From Prosthecobacter algae (GTDB lineage Bacteria; Verrucomicrobiota; Verrucomicrobiia; Verrucomicrobiales; Verrucomicrobiaceae), in NCBI RefSeq assembly GCF_039542385.1, contig NZ_BAABIA010000003.1, positions 1-64,000 of the forward strand: DNA of 64,000 nt. The letters are read 5' to 3'. The translations under genes were made by a program, and so were the position numbers. Below are positions 51,479 through 59,682 of this stretch, piece after piece (the first letter of the stretch is position 1; each line of letters begins with the position of its first letter). The notes under the pieces are model-generated. The model was not told the origin of the DNA. It saw nothing but the letters and a program-made list of their open reading frames with translations, and ran no database searches.

Positions 51479-53629
51479 ATGGACCGCGACGATTACTTTG
51501 CCCAGACCTGCACCGCCATTACCGTGCCAGCTTCCCGCACCCTCAGTGCTGAGGAGCGCCGGTTGATGACGGATAGCGCCCGCCGTTTCTTCGACGGTCT
51601 GCGGTGGGTGATGGTCAATCTGGATACCCTCATCAAGGCAGGCCAGAAAAAGCGGCCGCTGTGCGTGATCTGGGCCGCCGAACTGCGCGCCGAATACGGC
51701 ATCGAGCTTTCCGCCGAACGCATCCGCAAGTACCATGACAAGTGGCTGGAAGTGGGAGAAAAAGCCCTGATCAACAAGTCCCTGTGCGGCAAGGCCCCGG
51801 AGAAAAAGTCTCTCCCCCCGGCCATCGTGGATCAGTTCTGGGCCCTTTACCTGGACATGAAGGACAAGGCCAGCGAAGCCGCCGCTTGGCGCGCCCTGAT
51901 GGCCAAGCTGGTGAAGGGTGAAAAGCTCAATGGTGGGATCACTTGGCAGTCCCTATTTTTCAGCCTGCACCCGGCTGCAGATCTGCCCGCTGCCTGCCCC
52001 TGGAATCATCACAACCCGCCTCCAGGATGGAGCCAGAGCAACTTCGCCGCCCAGCCCAAACCTTCGGACGTGGTCAAGGCCCTGGCCCTGCGCGGCATGG
52101 GCGCGGCCAAGGCCGTGCTGGCCCGCCAAGCTGGCGTCCGCATGGAATGGTCATCGCTGCGCATCGGCGAGTGCTACATGATTGATGACCATGACGTGGA
52201 CTTCCGCTGCATTGTTGAAGGTCAGTTGGTACGTCTGCGCCTGATCGTGCTGATCGAAGTCCGCAGCCGTCGTGTGATGGCCTACGTCGTCCGCCCGCGT
52301 CTGAAGGACGAAGACGGTACCGAGCGCAGCATTAGCCGCCGGGATGTGCAGCATCTTGTTGCAGGCTGGCTGCATAAGTACGGCCTGCCCCGGGACTACC
52401 CCGCTTATTTCCACTGCGAAAACGCCGCCGCTGCGATCACGACCGACTTCGAAATGATCCTTCATCGGGTCACAGATGGCCGCCTCATCATTGACCGCAC
52501 CGCGCTTTATTCCGGCGTGTGCCAGATGGCCAGCTTTCGCCAGTCCGGTGGTACACCCACAGGCAAGGCCCCGATTGAAAGCAAGTTCCGCCTCTTTGAC
52601 ATCGAGCTGGCCCATGTCCGTGGTGCGACAGGCCGCAACTACATCCACAAGCCCGAAGAGCATCAGGGCCGTCTGAATGCGGCCAGCGCCCTCATCAAAC
52701 GCGCCCGCGCCCTCAGTCCCATGGATCAGAGCGATCTGGCCCAGCTCACCCAGCAAGGGGATGTTAAAATGCCCTTTCCCTCCCTGTGGGAAGCGCATCA
52801 GGAAATTCATCTGGCCATCCAGCGCATGGATGCGCGGACCTGGCATAAGATGGAAGGCTTCCTGGAGGTCGCCGAGTTCCGCACGGATCCCCAGGGCACG
52901 ACGTTTTACCCGCTTCACGAGGCTCTGTTTGAGCAGCAGTCAAAGGACACTCAAGAGCTGATTAAAGAGTTCTTAACCTACCCCGACAGCCTTCAAAACA
53001 GGATGCTTTCCTGGGGCCGGGTGCGTGCCGAATCTTCCGCCGAATGCTGGCTGCGTTTGCTCAAGGGCGTGTCCTTCGTGAAGGTCAGTGATGCGGGCCT
53101 TGCGGAGCTGCTCTTGGACAGCATCACTGCCGAATGGCCAGGCACCGGGGCCATCCGCCTGGACATCGCGGGCGACAAGATCGAGTTCAAAGGTCGCCTG
53201 GAAGACGTGCTGCCGAAGACCAAGCTGCGCTTCCGTTTCAATCAGGACGCGCCCTCCGCTGTCTGGGTGCAGGATCTCGCAGGCCGCCCGCTGGGCACGC
53301 TGAACCGCGAAGACCGCGCTCATTACCACGATGCCGATGCCCTGAAGGATCGCGCCGCCTTCAAAGCCGCCGAACTCGCCCGGGGCATCCAGGAAGTACG
53401 CCGCTATGAGCTGAGCAGCCCGGATGCCATCGCCGCCCTGCAAGACAACCTCAACACCGCCGCGCTGATGACGGCCTTCGAAGGCCCTCACGCCGCGCCC
53501 GTCCCCGTCGCCACCATCCACAGCGAGACCAGCGAGGCCCTCGTCAAGGAAATGGAAGGCCGCACTCTCCCCCCCGCCAAAAAGGAAACCGCCGCCGCCC
53601 GATATCTGCGGCGCAACAAGCAAGCCTAA
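51479..53629 (+). CDS. Mu-type DDE transposase
   Basis: A 716-residue transposase, slightly longer than MuA (663). The N-terminal part (residues 1-230) is helical with winged-helix-like DNA-binding features. The integrase core runs about 230-380: Asp in CYMIDDHDVDFRC (D236), YFHCENAAAAI (E314 where Asp-Asn is usual) and PIESKFRLFD (E367). Spacings of 78 and 53 resemble MuA (67 and 56). A beta-barrel and a basic C-terminal tail follow. It would bind the TGACCCAC end repeats and carry out replicative transposition. The second catalytic position is Glu rather than Asp, which may be family-specific or inactivating. Confidence 0.92.
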   Translation: MDRDDYFAQTCTAITVPASRTLSAEERRLMTDSARRFFDGLRWVMVNLDTLIKAGQKKRPLCVIWAAELRAEYGIELSAERIRKYHDKWLEVGEKALINKSLCGKAPEKKSLPPAIVDQFWALYLDMKDKASEAAAWRALMAKLVKGEKLNGGITWQSLFFSLHPAADLPAACPWNHHNPPPGWSQSNFAAQPKPSDVVKALALRGMGAAKAVLARQAGVRMEWSSLRIGECYMIDDHDVDFRCIVEGQLVRLRLIVLIEVRSRRVMAYVVRPRLKDEDGTERSISRRDVQHLVAGWLHKYGLPRDYPAYFHCENAAAAITTDFEMILHRVTDGRLIIDRTALYSGVCQMASFRQSGGTPTGKAPIESKFRLFDIELAHVRGATGRNYIHKPEEHQGRLNAASALIKRARALSPMDQSDLAQLTQQGDVKMPFPSLWEAHQEIHLAIQRMDARTWHKMEGFLEVAEFRTDPQGTTFYPLHEALFEQQSKDTQELIKEFLTYPDSLQNRMLSWGRVRAESSAECWLRLLKGVSFVKVSDAGLAELLLDSITAEWPGTGAIRLDIAGDKIEFKGRLEDVLPKTKLRFRFNQDAPSAVWVQDLAGRPLGTLNREDRAHYHDADALKDRAAFKAAELARGIQEVRRYELSSPDAIAALQDNLNTAALMTAFEGPHAAPVPVATIHSETSEALVKEMEGRTLPPAKKETAAARYLRRNKQA

Positions 53630-53654
53630 CCAAAAACAAGCCCACCCCACCCTT

Positions 53655-54824
53655 ATGCCTGCACTCCATCACAACCATCCTGAAGCGGAAGAACGCACCG
53701 AAGTTCAGCCCGCAGTCAAAACCCTCTGGAAAGCCGGGAAACATTGGACCACCTACCCGGAAGAGTGGCAGAATCTCATCATCCAGTGCGCCGATATCCA
53801 GGCCCGTCTTCGGGCCACCGGAGCCCAGGGCCGCAACTGGTCGGATGAAGACTTCGCCGGCACTTCCGCCATCGGTGGCAAATGGGCTTCCTTCCGTGTG
53901 GGGCTCTACCCTTATCCCGCGACCGCGAAGACCCGCACAGAGCTTCGCCTTGGCCTGGACGATCTCCTGGCCCATGCACGCAATCACGAGCTGCGCACCC
54001 AGGACGCAGCGCAGCGGGCGCAGATCGCCGCCGTCTCCAGCCAGTTCATTGAGCTGCCCGATTATCAGGCCATCCGGGGCGCGATCAGTGCCGCGCATGC
54101 AAAGATCGGCGAGCGCAACGAAGAGCGCCTGGTTGTCTTCCGTGCCCGCACACGCGGCGGCAAGACCTGGCTGGCTGATAAGCTGATGGAAGAGGGCATC
54201 GTGACCTGGAAAGTCACCGCGACCCCATGCTGGAAAGCCAGCTACAAAGCCATGCTGCTGAAGCTGGCCGAACTCATCGGCATCAGCGAGGCCAAGCGCA
54301 CCGTCCTGGATCTGGAGACCGTCGTCCTGAAGTCCATGAAGACCCTCGCTGGTGTGCTGCTCTTCGAAGAGGTCCAGAGCCTTTGTCATCAGTCCCAGGA
54401 GTTCATCAAGACCATCTTGAATGAGACGACGCTGACCGTCTGCATCTTCATCACCAATGAGGCCCACGACACCCTTTTGGGCAAAGGTGGCAACGAACTC
54501 GCGCAGCTCTTCGCCCGGGCCGAAGCCAACCTCCCCGCCTCGCCCATCACCGCCGAAATCGTCCGCCTCTTCAACCCCGCGCTTTATGCCCAGGTGGCCC
54601 ACGAGGGCCAGCTCGTCCGCATCGCCAAGGCCGCCAATGACCTGGGAGCCCTGAGCGCCGTCCGCCGCATCACCGACATGATCCGCGCCGATGTGAAGAC
54701 CGGAGCTGTCATCACTGACCAGATCGTGGACGCCGCCATCGCTGACTATCGCAGCCATGTCCCCATCGTCCGCACCACCCGCGCCCTCTTCGGCGCATCC
54801 ACCACCACCCGCAAAGCCGCCTAA
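53655..54824 (+). CDS. MuB-like AAA ATPase, transposition activator
   Basis: A 389-residue ATPase directly downstream of the transposase. An N-terminal helical DNA-binding region is followed by the AAA domain with Walker A RARTRGGKT (163-171) and Walker B AGVLLFEE (232-239). MuB homologues select target DNA and deliver it to the transposase. C-terminus STTTRKAA. The last 28 bp of the gene are repeated exactly at the end of the next gene. Confidence 0.85.
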   Translation: MPALHHNHPEAEERTEVQPAVKTLWKAGKHWTTYPEEWQNLIIQCADIQARLRATGAQGRNWSDEDFAGTSAIGGKWASFRVGLYPYPATAKTRTELRLGLDDLLAHARNHELRTQDAAQRAQIAAVSSQFIELPDYQAIRGAISAAHAKIGERNEERLVVFRARTRGGKTWLADKLMEEGIVTWKVTATPCWKASYKAMLLKLAELIGISEAKRTVLDLETVVLKSMKTLAGVLLFEEVQSLCHQSQEFIKTILNETTLTVCIFITNEAHDTLLGKGGNELAQLFARAEANLPASPITAEIVRLFNPALYAQVAHEGQLVRIAKAANDLGALSAVRRITDMIRADVKTGAVITDQIVDAAIADYRSHVPIVRTTRALFGASTTTRKAA

Positions 54825-54825
54825 C
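54798..54825. repeat. 28-bp direct repeat, left copy
   Basis: Begins TCCACCACCACCCGCAAAG and includes the last codons and stop of the MuB-like gene plus one base; the identical sequence recurs at 55321-55348. The two bound a 523-bp interval with its own gene. Confidence 0.95.
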
Positions 54826-54846
54826 AAAACCCATATTCAGCCCCTT

Positions 54847-55347
54847 ATGAAAAGCTATTTCAAGATCACGTCTGGCTCTCTTTACACCATATTGAATGAA
54901 ATCAGTGAGCAAAACAAACTTGCTCAAGCTGCCGCCAAAGAATGGGGAAAGAAATACCCTGAGATTGAAGGCATCCGGGGGCTATGCGTGACGTTTGTCG
55001 AAGGTCATGTCCCAACGGGAAACCTTTGGAGAAAGCATAAAAAAGGCGGCTTCACGCCTAACAAAGGCTGCAAAGAAGGGAAAGCCCTGGCGGCAGAAAT
55101 GGCGGCCCTCCCATCTCGTCCCGGAGGGATGCAAGTACTTATGGCCATGATGACGGTCAGCACCTGCAAAGACATCATGCGTGTCAATCAGACTGGCACC
55201 CCAGGAATCAAGCAAAGAGGCTCTGATTTCTATCTGGCATGTGATGACTGCTGGCTGCCAAAGAATCGGGCCGGAATTGAGGAGATCAAAGCCTCTGAAT
55301 ACGAGTCCATTCAACGCGCTTCCACCACCACCCGCAAAGCCGCCTAA
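54847..55347 (+). CDS. Cargo gene between 28-bp direct repeats, unknown function
   Basis: A 166-residue protein (SYFKITSGSLYTILNEISEQNKLAQAAAKEWGKKYPEIEG at the start; GSDFYLACDDCWLPKNRAG near the end, with a Cys pair). No domain recognised. Base composition is visibly AT-richer than the neighbours. Its last 9 residues (ASTTTRKAA) are the same as those of the MuB-like protein because the repeat supplies them, so the insertion gave this gene a borrowed tail and stop codon. Likely a moron. Confidence 0.6.
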   Translation: MKSYFKITSGSLYTILNEISEQNKLAQAAAKEWGKKYPEIEGIRGLCVTFVEGHVPTGNLWRKHKKGGFTPNKGCKEGKALAAEMAALPSRPGGMQVLMAMMTVSTCKDIMRVNQTGTPGIKQRGSDFYLACDDCWLPKNRAGIEEIKASEYESIQRASTTTRKAA

Positions 55348-55348
55348 C
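55321..55348. repeat. 28-bp direct repeat, right copy
   Basis: Exact copy of 54798-54825, containing the last codons and stop of the cargo gene. Recombination between the copies would delete the cargo gene cleanly and leave the MuB-like gene intact. Confidence 0.95.
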
Positions 55349-55352
55349 GCTT

Positions 55353-56033
55353 ATGCCTGCCCTTCTCGCCCTCCCCGCGCCAGCAGATCCACTGGCCCGA
55401 TATGTGGCCATCCGCGAAGCTCAATTACAGAACCCTCATCTTACCCTTACCCATCCCTGGGGGCTGCTACGCAAATGCTTCCTCTACAAACGGCCTTCCT
55501 GGGTCCTCCTGCAGGTGGAACGCGCCAATGAAGAGCGGCGGCAGATGGATGCGCGGGTCTTTCGCAGGGTCCAACGGATTGCAAGACGGCATCAGGCCAA
55601 ATGGCCCCCATTGGCTGGCGTCGCGAGGTTTCCCTCACATGCCCTTTCCATTCGTCAGCCCTGGGCCTGGCTGATCGTTCACGGCCCAAAGCGTTTTGAA
55701 AACCGCATGTGGTCAAAGTTGAATCCTGCCCGCCATTTTCGAGGCCCTTTCCTCATTCACGCTGCCCAGGGAATGACCCGCGACGAGTACGCCATGGCCC
55801 ATGGCATGGCAGAGGAAAATGGCGTGATCCTGCCCCCCTTCGAAGAGCTTCAAAGAGGCGGTATCATCGGTGAGGCCCATGCCGCCAACTTTGTCGAGTT
55901 TAGCGAAGTCGATCCTGGCGACGCCCCCTGGGCCTTCACCAGCGGCATTGAACTCATCAACGTGAAGGCAATCCCATTCAAACCCTGCAAAGGCCGCCTG
56001 GGCTTCTTCAAGGTCAATTACGACGAGCTTTAA
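55353..56033 (+). CDS. ASCH-domain protein
   Basis: A 226-residue protein. The ASCH fold covers about residues 95-226 (ALSIRQPWAWLIVHGPKRFENRMW; GPFLIHAAQG; RGGIIGEAHAANFVEF; PFKPCKGRLGFFKV). ASCH domains bind RNA or modified nucleotides; phages use them in early regulation or defence evasion. The N-terminal ~90 residues are a separate helical part. Function not established. Confidence 0.8.
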   Translation: MPALLALPAPADPLARYVAIREAQLQNPHLTLTHPWGLLRKCFLYKRPSWVLLQVERANEERRQMDARVFRRVQRIARRHQAKWPPLAGVARFPSHALSIRQPWAWLIVHGPKRFENRMWSKLNPARHFRGPFLIHAAQGMTRDEYAMAHGMAEENGVILPPFEELQRGGIIGEAHAANFVEFSEVDPGDAPWAFTSGIELINVKAIPFKPCKGRLGFFKVNYDEL

Positions 56034-56037
56034 ATCC

Positions 56038-56241
56038 ATGACTGGAGACCTCCCATTGCCTGACTTTCGCAGCCTCCTGCAGGAACTGGATCCAGCCTTC
56101 ACCCAAGGAGCAGAGTACACCCTGACAGAACCCGAAGTGGAGCTGGTCTTTCTCTCCCTCCATCGCCTCGCCGCCATCGAAGAACTGGTCGCACAAAAAG
56201 ACTGGGAAACCCTCGCCCGCTACTGCCCACCCGCCCTCTAA
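56038..56241 (+). CDS. Small phage protein
   Basis: A 67-residue acidic helical protein (LPDFRSLLQELDPAFTQGAEYTLTEPEVELVFLSLHRLAAIEELV). It sits 4 bp from the ASCH gene stop and 2 bp before the HNH gene. Not recognised. Confidence 0.5.
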   Translation: MTGDLPLPDFRSLLQELDPAFTQGAEYTLTEPEVELVFLSLHRLAAIEELVAQKDWETLARYCPPAL

Positions 56242-56243
56242 TT

Positions 56244-57089
56244 ATGGCCCCTGAATCCACCAAAGGCCGCAGCTTTAAGCCTTACATTAAAAAAGTCCCC
56301 GGCCTGCTGAAGAAGATGCACGAGGATCATTTGGCCGGACTCCGCCTGTTTGAGCTGGAGGCAAAGTATGGCTATGGTCGCTGGAACATTCGGAAGGCTT
56401 TTGAAGGCGCTGGTTTGCAACTCATCAAGCGGGGCGACGGTCGTTTTCAAAAGACGCTGTACTTTCATTCGGAAGCTGAGATCGCTGCCTTTGTGGAGAA
56501 AAGCACGCGCTTCGTGGTGCCTCGTCCGCTGGCTACTGAATGGCGCGAATGGCCGCTGGAGAAACGCGCTTCGCTGGTCCGTCAGATGGTAGCTAAACAT
56601 GGATGGCCCAACCCGCGCCCGGAAGGCCCATTTAGCGCAGGCTTGGAACCTTTCGATTACACCAGCCCCCGTGCTCATGAGGTGGCGGCCCAAATGAATG
56701 CCGGGCTTGCCTCCCGCGACTGGATTTGTCATCTTAAAATCTGCAGCCGGGGAGTGATCTTTGAGGGCAAGCTTTACTGTTGGATCCAGAAGTATGGCTA
56801 CGTGAGAGGAGGCTTCACGAAGGGCAAAGGGCGGGAATGCCTTCACCGCCTCCTTTACAGCCGTTACCACGGCCCCATTCCATCCGATGGCATTGTCCGC
56901 TTTCGCGACGGTAATCAGAACAACATGGATCCGGCCAACCTGTATCTGGAAACCCGGAATGACCTGGCAAGGCAGAACCAAGCCGCCGGCCTCACGCGCA
57001 GATCTCGCGCCCATACCGCCGCTCTGCTGAAGCGCGTCAATCAAACCTCGAAAGGAACCGCACATGAACTTGGAAAAATTCTTGGATGA
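56244..57089 (+). CDS. HNH endonuclease-like protein
   Basis: A 281-residue protein. A helical N-terminal DNA-binding region (FELEAKYGYGRWNIRKAFEGAGLQL, HTH-like) precedes an HNH_3-type core (LHRLLYSRYHGPIPSDGIVRFRDGNQNNMDPANLYLETRN) with His, Asn and Asn in the expected places. Such proteins nick or cleave DNA; in phages they are homing or packaging-linked nucleases. It overlaps the next gene by 26 bp, so it is not an isolated insertion. Confidence 0.75.
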   Translation: MAPESTKGRSFKPYIKKVPGLLKKMHEDHLAGLRLFELEAKYGYGRWNIRKAFEGAGLQLIKRGDGRFQKTLYFHSEAEIAAFVEKSTRFVVPRPLATEWREWPLEKRASLVRQMVAKHGWPNPRPEGPFSAGLEPFDYTSPRAHEVAAQMNAGLASRDWICHLKICSRGVIFEGKLYCWIQKYGYVRGGFTKGKGRECLHRLLYSRYHGPIPSDGIVRFRDGNQNNMDPANLYLETRNDLARQNQAAGLTRRSRAHTAALLKRVNQTSKGTAHELGKILG

Positions 57090-58197
57090 ACTGGAAGCTG
57101 AAGAGCTTTCCCGGGTGGGGCCGCTGGACGTGAAATCCCTTGTGGATCAGGCCCGCGAAAAAGGCCTGGTGATGGGCGGTGAAGCCCAGGCCCGAAAACT
57201 GACCAACATCGAGGCGCGGGGCATCCTCACAGCCATCAATGGCCGCAAGCTCAAGGCCCTCCCGAATGGCTGCCCTCTGGTCAAGGCCCTGCCCATTGAT
57301 AAGACGGGTGGCGAGCTGGTCACCAACCTAGCCGGGGTGCAAACCCGCTGGATGGATGTCAGCCCGGAAATGGCCCGGCTTTGGCTGCTGAACAACTTTA
57401 ACAACCGCAAGGTTTCGATGGATACCGTCCGCTCCTACGCCCGGGAGATGGTGAACAACAAATGGATCCCAACACATCAGGGCATTGCCTTCAATTCGCG
57501 GGATGAACTCATTGATGGACAACATCGCCTGATGGCCATCGAAATGAGCGGCGAAACCGTCCGCATGCTGGTGACTTTTGGCCTTCCCACTCGTGTGGAA
57601 AACACCCGAATGACTGGGATGGATGCCGTTGATCGTGGCAAGACTCGCACCGTCGCGGATCAGCTCAAAATTCAGCATGGTCTCAAAGGTGGTAGCATCC
57701 TCGCCGGGATCTGCGCCAGGCTTGCCGGGATCTGCAGCCCGGAGCGCACGCGCCGCCTGACGGTGGGGGAAGTTTTGGACATCCACGAAGCCTTTGAAGA
57801 GGCCGTGGATTGGGTCATTGCCAACCGCCCCAAGGCCCACGGGCTGAAACAGGTGGGCGTACTGGCCGGCTTCGCTTTTGCTCTGGCTGTGGATGGCACC
57901 GACGGGGCCGTCGCTGAGATGTTTGACCAGCTCGTCACAGGCACGGCGCCGGAAGGCTCTGTCATCACCCTTTTGTATCGGTTTTTGACCAGCCCGGACG
58001 CCATCCTTTTGACCCGTGGAAACGACCGCGCTTTGGCCGAACTCGTCTTGCAGTCCATCTGGCTGCAGGAGCGTGGCCAGATCGTCTCCGAATTGGTCCA
58101 GGACACCCAAGGCATCGAGGTCTGGAGATCCCGTCAACCCGACCGCGTCAAACGCATCGCCAACATGTTCCTCCTCCCCTCCATGGAGGCCGCCTGA
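57064..58197 (+). CDS. DGQHRL-motif (ParB-like) phage protein
   Basis: A 377-residue protein with the ParB/DGQHR-type motif LIDGQHRLMAIEMSG near residues 157-171, preceded by KWIPTHQGIAFNSRDE and followed by MDAVDRGKTRTVADQLKI. The C-terminal ~190 residues are helical (DIHEAFEEAVDWVIANRP). Similar proteins occur in many phages with unknown role, possibly nucleotide-dependent DNA binding. Ends in Glu-Ala-Ala. Confidence 0.8.
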   Translation: MNLEKFLDELEAEELSRVGPLDVKSLVDQAREKGLVMGGEAQARKLTNIEARGILTAINGRKLKALPNGCPLVKALPIDKTGGELVTNLAGVQTRWMDVSPEMARLWLLNNFNNRKVSMDTVRSYAREMVNNKWIPTHQGIAFNSRDELIDGQHRLMAIEMSGETVRMLVTFGLPTRVENTRMTGMDAVDRGKTRTVADQLKIQHGLKGGSILAGICARLAGICSPERTRRLTVGEVLDIHEAFEEAVDWVIANRPKAHGLKQVGVLAGFAFALAVDGTDGAVAEMFDQLVTGTAPEGSVITLLYRFLTSPDAILLTRGNDRALAELVLQSIWLQERGQIVSELVQDTQGIEVWRSRQPDRVKRIANMFLLPSMEAA

Positions 58198-58234
58198 ACT
58201 CCTCATTTTCTCAACCCAAACCCACCCCACTATT

Positions 58235-58864
58235 ATGTCACGAATCAAAGTCTCAGACCTCAAAAAATCCGGCCTCTTCCTCCTTCCAAACGCCATCCGT
58301 TCCGATGAAGAACTGGAGCTGGCCGTAGCCAGTGCCGGCGACCTTGAAATCTCCATCGAACGCAAGCAGGCGCAGATGATCCAGGAACTGGCCGATCTGA
58401 AGGAAAAAGAGCAGGCCATCAAAGAGCGTTACAGCCTGGAAATCGACAACCTGAAATCCAAGCTGGACGCCGAACAAAGCCGCGCCCGCGCATGGTGTGA
58501 ATCCAACCGTGAAAGACTCTTCGGAGACAAGAAATCCATCACGATCCTGGCCGCTGAACTCCGCTTCAAGGCCACCCCTGGAAAGTGCGAGCTTTCCCCG
58601 GATCTGGATGATGCCGATGTCATCGCCCGGATCATGGCCCTGCCTGATGAAGATGCCGACCTCAGGGACCAACTGATCCGCATTGATCCCCAGCTAGATC
58701 GCGAAGCCTTCCGGGTGCTTTGGAACTCCACCGCCCCCGGTTCTCCTGAACGCGAAAAACTCGCCAATATCGGGGCGACTGTCGTCAAAAAAGAGACCTT
58801 CGTGATCACCACCGCCACCGGCGGCAAAGTGAAGGGCGAAAGCAAGAAAAAGGAGGCCGCCTGA
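58235..58864 (+). CDS. gam: Mu Gam-like host nuclease inhibitor
   Basis: A 209-residue Gam: the long coiled coil QMIQELADLKEKEQAIKERYSLEIDNLKSKLDAEQSRARAWCESNRERLFG is followed by the DNA-binding end. Gam dimers coat double-strand ends and protect the linear transposition intermediates from host exonucleases. Start at ATG 58235. In Mu gam lies just after B; here it is at the far right end of the early block. Ends Lys-Glu-Ala-Ala. Confidence 0.9.
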   Translation: MSRIKVSDLKKSGLFLLPNAIRSDEELELAVASAGDLEISIERKQAQMIQELADLKEKEQAIKERYSLEIDNLKSKLDAEQSRARAWCESNRERLFGDKKSITILAAELRFKATPGKCELSPDLDDADVIARIMALPDEDADLRDQLIRIDPQLDREAFRVLWNSTAPGSPEREKLANIGATVVKKETFVITTATGGKVKGESKKKEAA

Positions 58865-58866
58865 TT

Positions 58867-59598
58867 ATGAAAACCACGCGGTACATGACGCCCCTTTCTA
58901 AGGTCCAAATCACCCAGCTTTGCGCCCTGGCTTCGAAGGCCTTCAAAGCCGCCCAAGCACGCGGGGCCCTGGACGATGGAATGACCGCCGAACAGTACCG
59001 CCGCGAAGGTCAAATGGAGGCCGCGCAAGTGGCCTCCCTGAAGGAAGCCAACCAAGGCCATTATCTGGAGATCCGGGGCAAGTGGTGGACGGTCATTGGC
59101 AACCTGGAGCGGGCCTTTTACGACTTCCTGAACGCGGGCCCCGAAAACGAGGCCCGCCGCCAGATGGCCTGGCGTCTCGCTGGCCAGGTCTCCGCCCTCG
59201 CAGATACCCTGGCGACCAACGCACACGACAAGGCCACCAATGAGGCCATCCGCGCCCTGCGCCCCGAGGAGCAGCTCCCCGAAATCCCCAGGATGTCCGC
59301 CGAAGAAGCCGCCCGCCAAGCCTGGGCCTACACACGCAGCATCGCGGTGGCCCGTTTTGCGGGCCGGTCCATGGAATCCCTGGATCCTGACCAACTGGAG
59401 CAACTGGGCTTCACGATCATCAACCGGACCAGCGCCAAGAGGGGCGTCGGTGACTCCTGGACCCGCAACAAGAGCCAGCGCCGCTCAAAAACCTCTAAAA
59501 AGGCGCTGAAGAGCTTCTCAACCGCCGATCAAGGTCGCCGGGGCCACGTTGCCCCAAGCATGCCGGATCTGGCGGAAAGTGGGTCAGATCGCCTGTAG
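58867..59598 (+). CDS. Right-end phage protein, unknown function
   Basis: A 243-residue protein (LCALASKAFKAAQARGALDDGMTAEQYRREGQ; WAYTRSIAVARFAGRSMESLDPDQ; C-terminal Lys/Arg/Ser-rich tail). Helical. Starts 3 bp after gam. Its 3' end runs into the right-end transposase sites (59576-59586). No family recognised. Confidence 0.55.
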   Translation: MKTTRYMTPLSKVQITQLCALASKAFKAAQARGALDDGMTAEQYRREGQMEAAQVASLKEANQGHYLEIRGKWWTVIGNLERAFYDFLNAGPENEARRQMAWRLAGQVSALADTLATNAHDKATNEAIRALRPEEQLPEIPRMSAEEAARQAWAYTRSIAVARFAGRSMESLDPDQLEQLGFTIINRTSAKRGVGDSWTRNKSQRRSKTSKKALKSFSTADQGRRGHVAPSMPDLAESGSDRL

Positions 59599-59682
59599 AT
59601 CCCCCCGTCTAGCGGTCCGTGTGGGTCACAATGTACCGCCCGAATCCGCCCTTTTCCGGGTCAATCCGGTTTCTTTCCTTCA
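59576..59682. other. Right prophage end with transposase-binding-like repeats
   Basis: Read inward, the end is TGAAGGAAAGAAA then CCGGATTGACCC (first site at 59656-59669), with further inverted TGACCCAC cores at 59621-59630 and 59576-59586. The left end has two copies and the right end three. The first sites of both ends align at the same offset with a shared CCGG(T/A)TTGACCC. Confidence 0.8.

Larger units (their letters stand above)
22919..59682. mobile_element. Mu-like transposable prophage, 36,764 bp
   Basis: A complete-looking element bounded by TG...CA ends with matching subterminal motifs, a 4-bp direct repeat, a DDE transposase, a MuB-like ATPase, a Gam protein and Mu-type packaging and head genes (gp25, 26, 27, 28, 29, I, T, 36, F and G analogues). 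Length is close to Mu (about 37 kb). Genes run outward from a switch at 47.3 kb: early genes rightward, repressor operon and late genes leftward. No sheath protein is visible among the tail genes, so the virion is probably siphovirus-like. No obvious frameshift is seen in any core gene, so it may be inducible, subject to the transposase residue noted below. Confidence 0.95.

Noticed and set aside
22931..59672. TCCGGTTT near both prophage ends (22931 and 59664) as the target-site duplication
   Set aside because: It arises because the CCGG core is part of both terminal transposase sites. Excising at these points leaves the host gene one base out of frame, whereas ACAG with TG...CA ends restores it.
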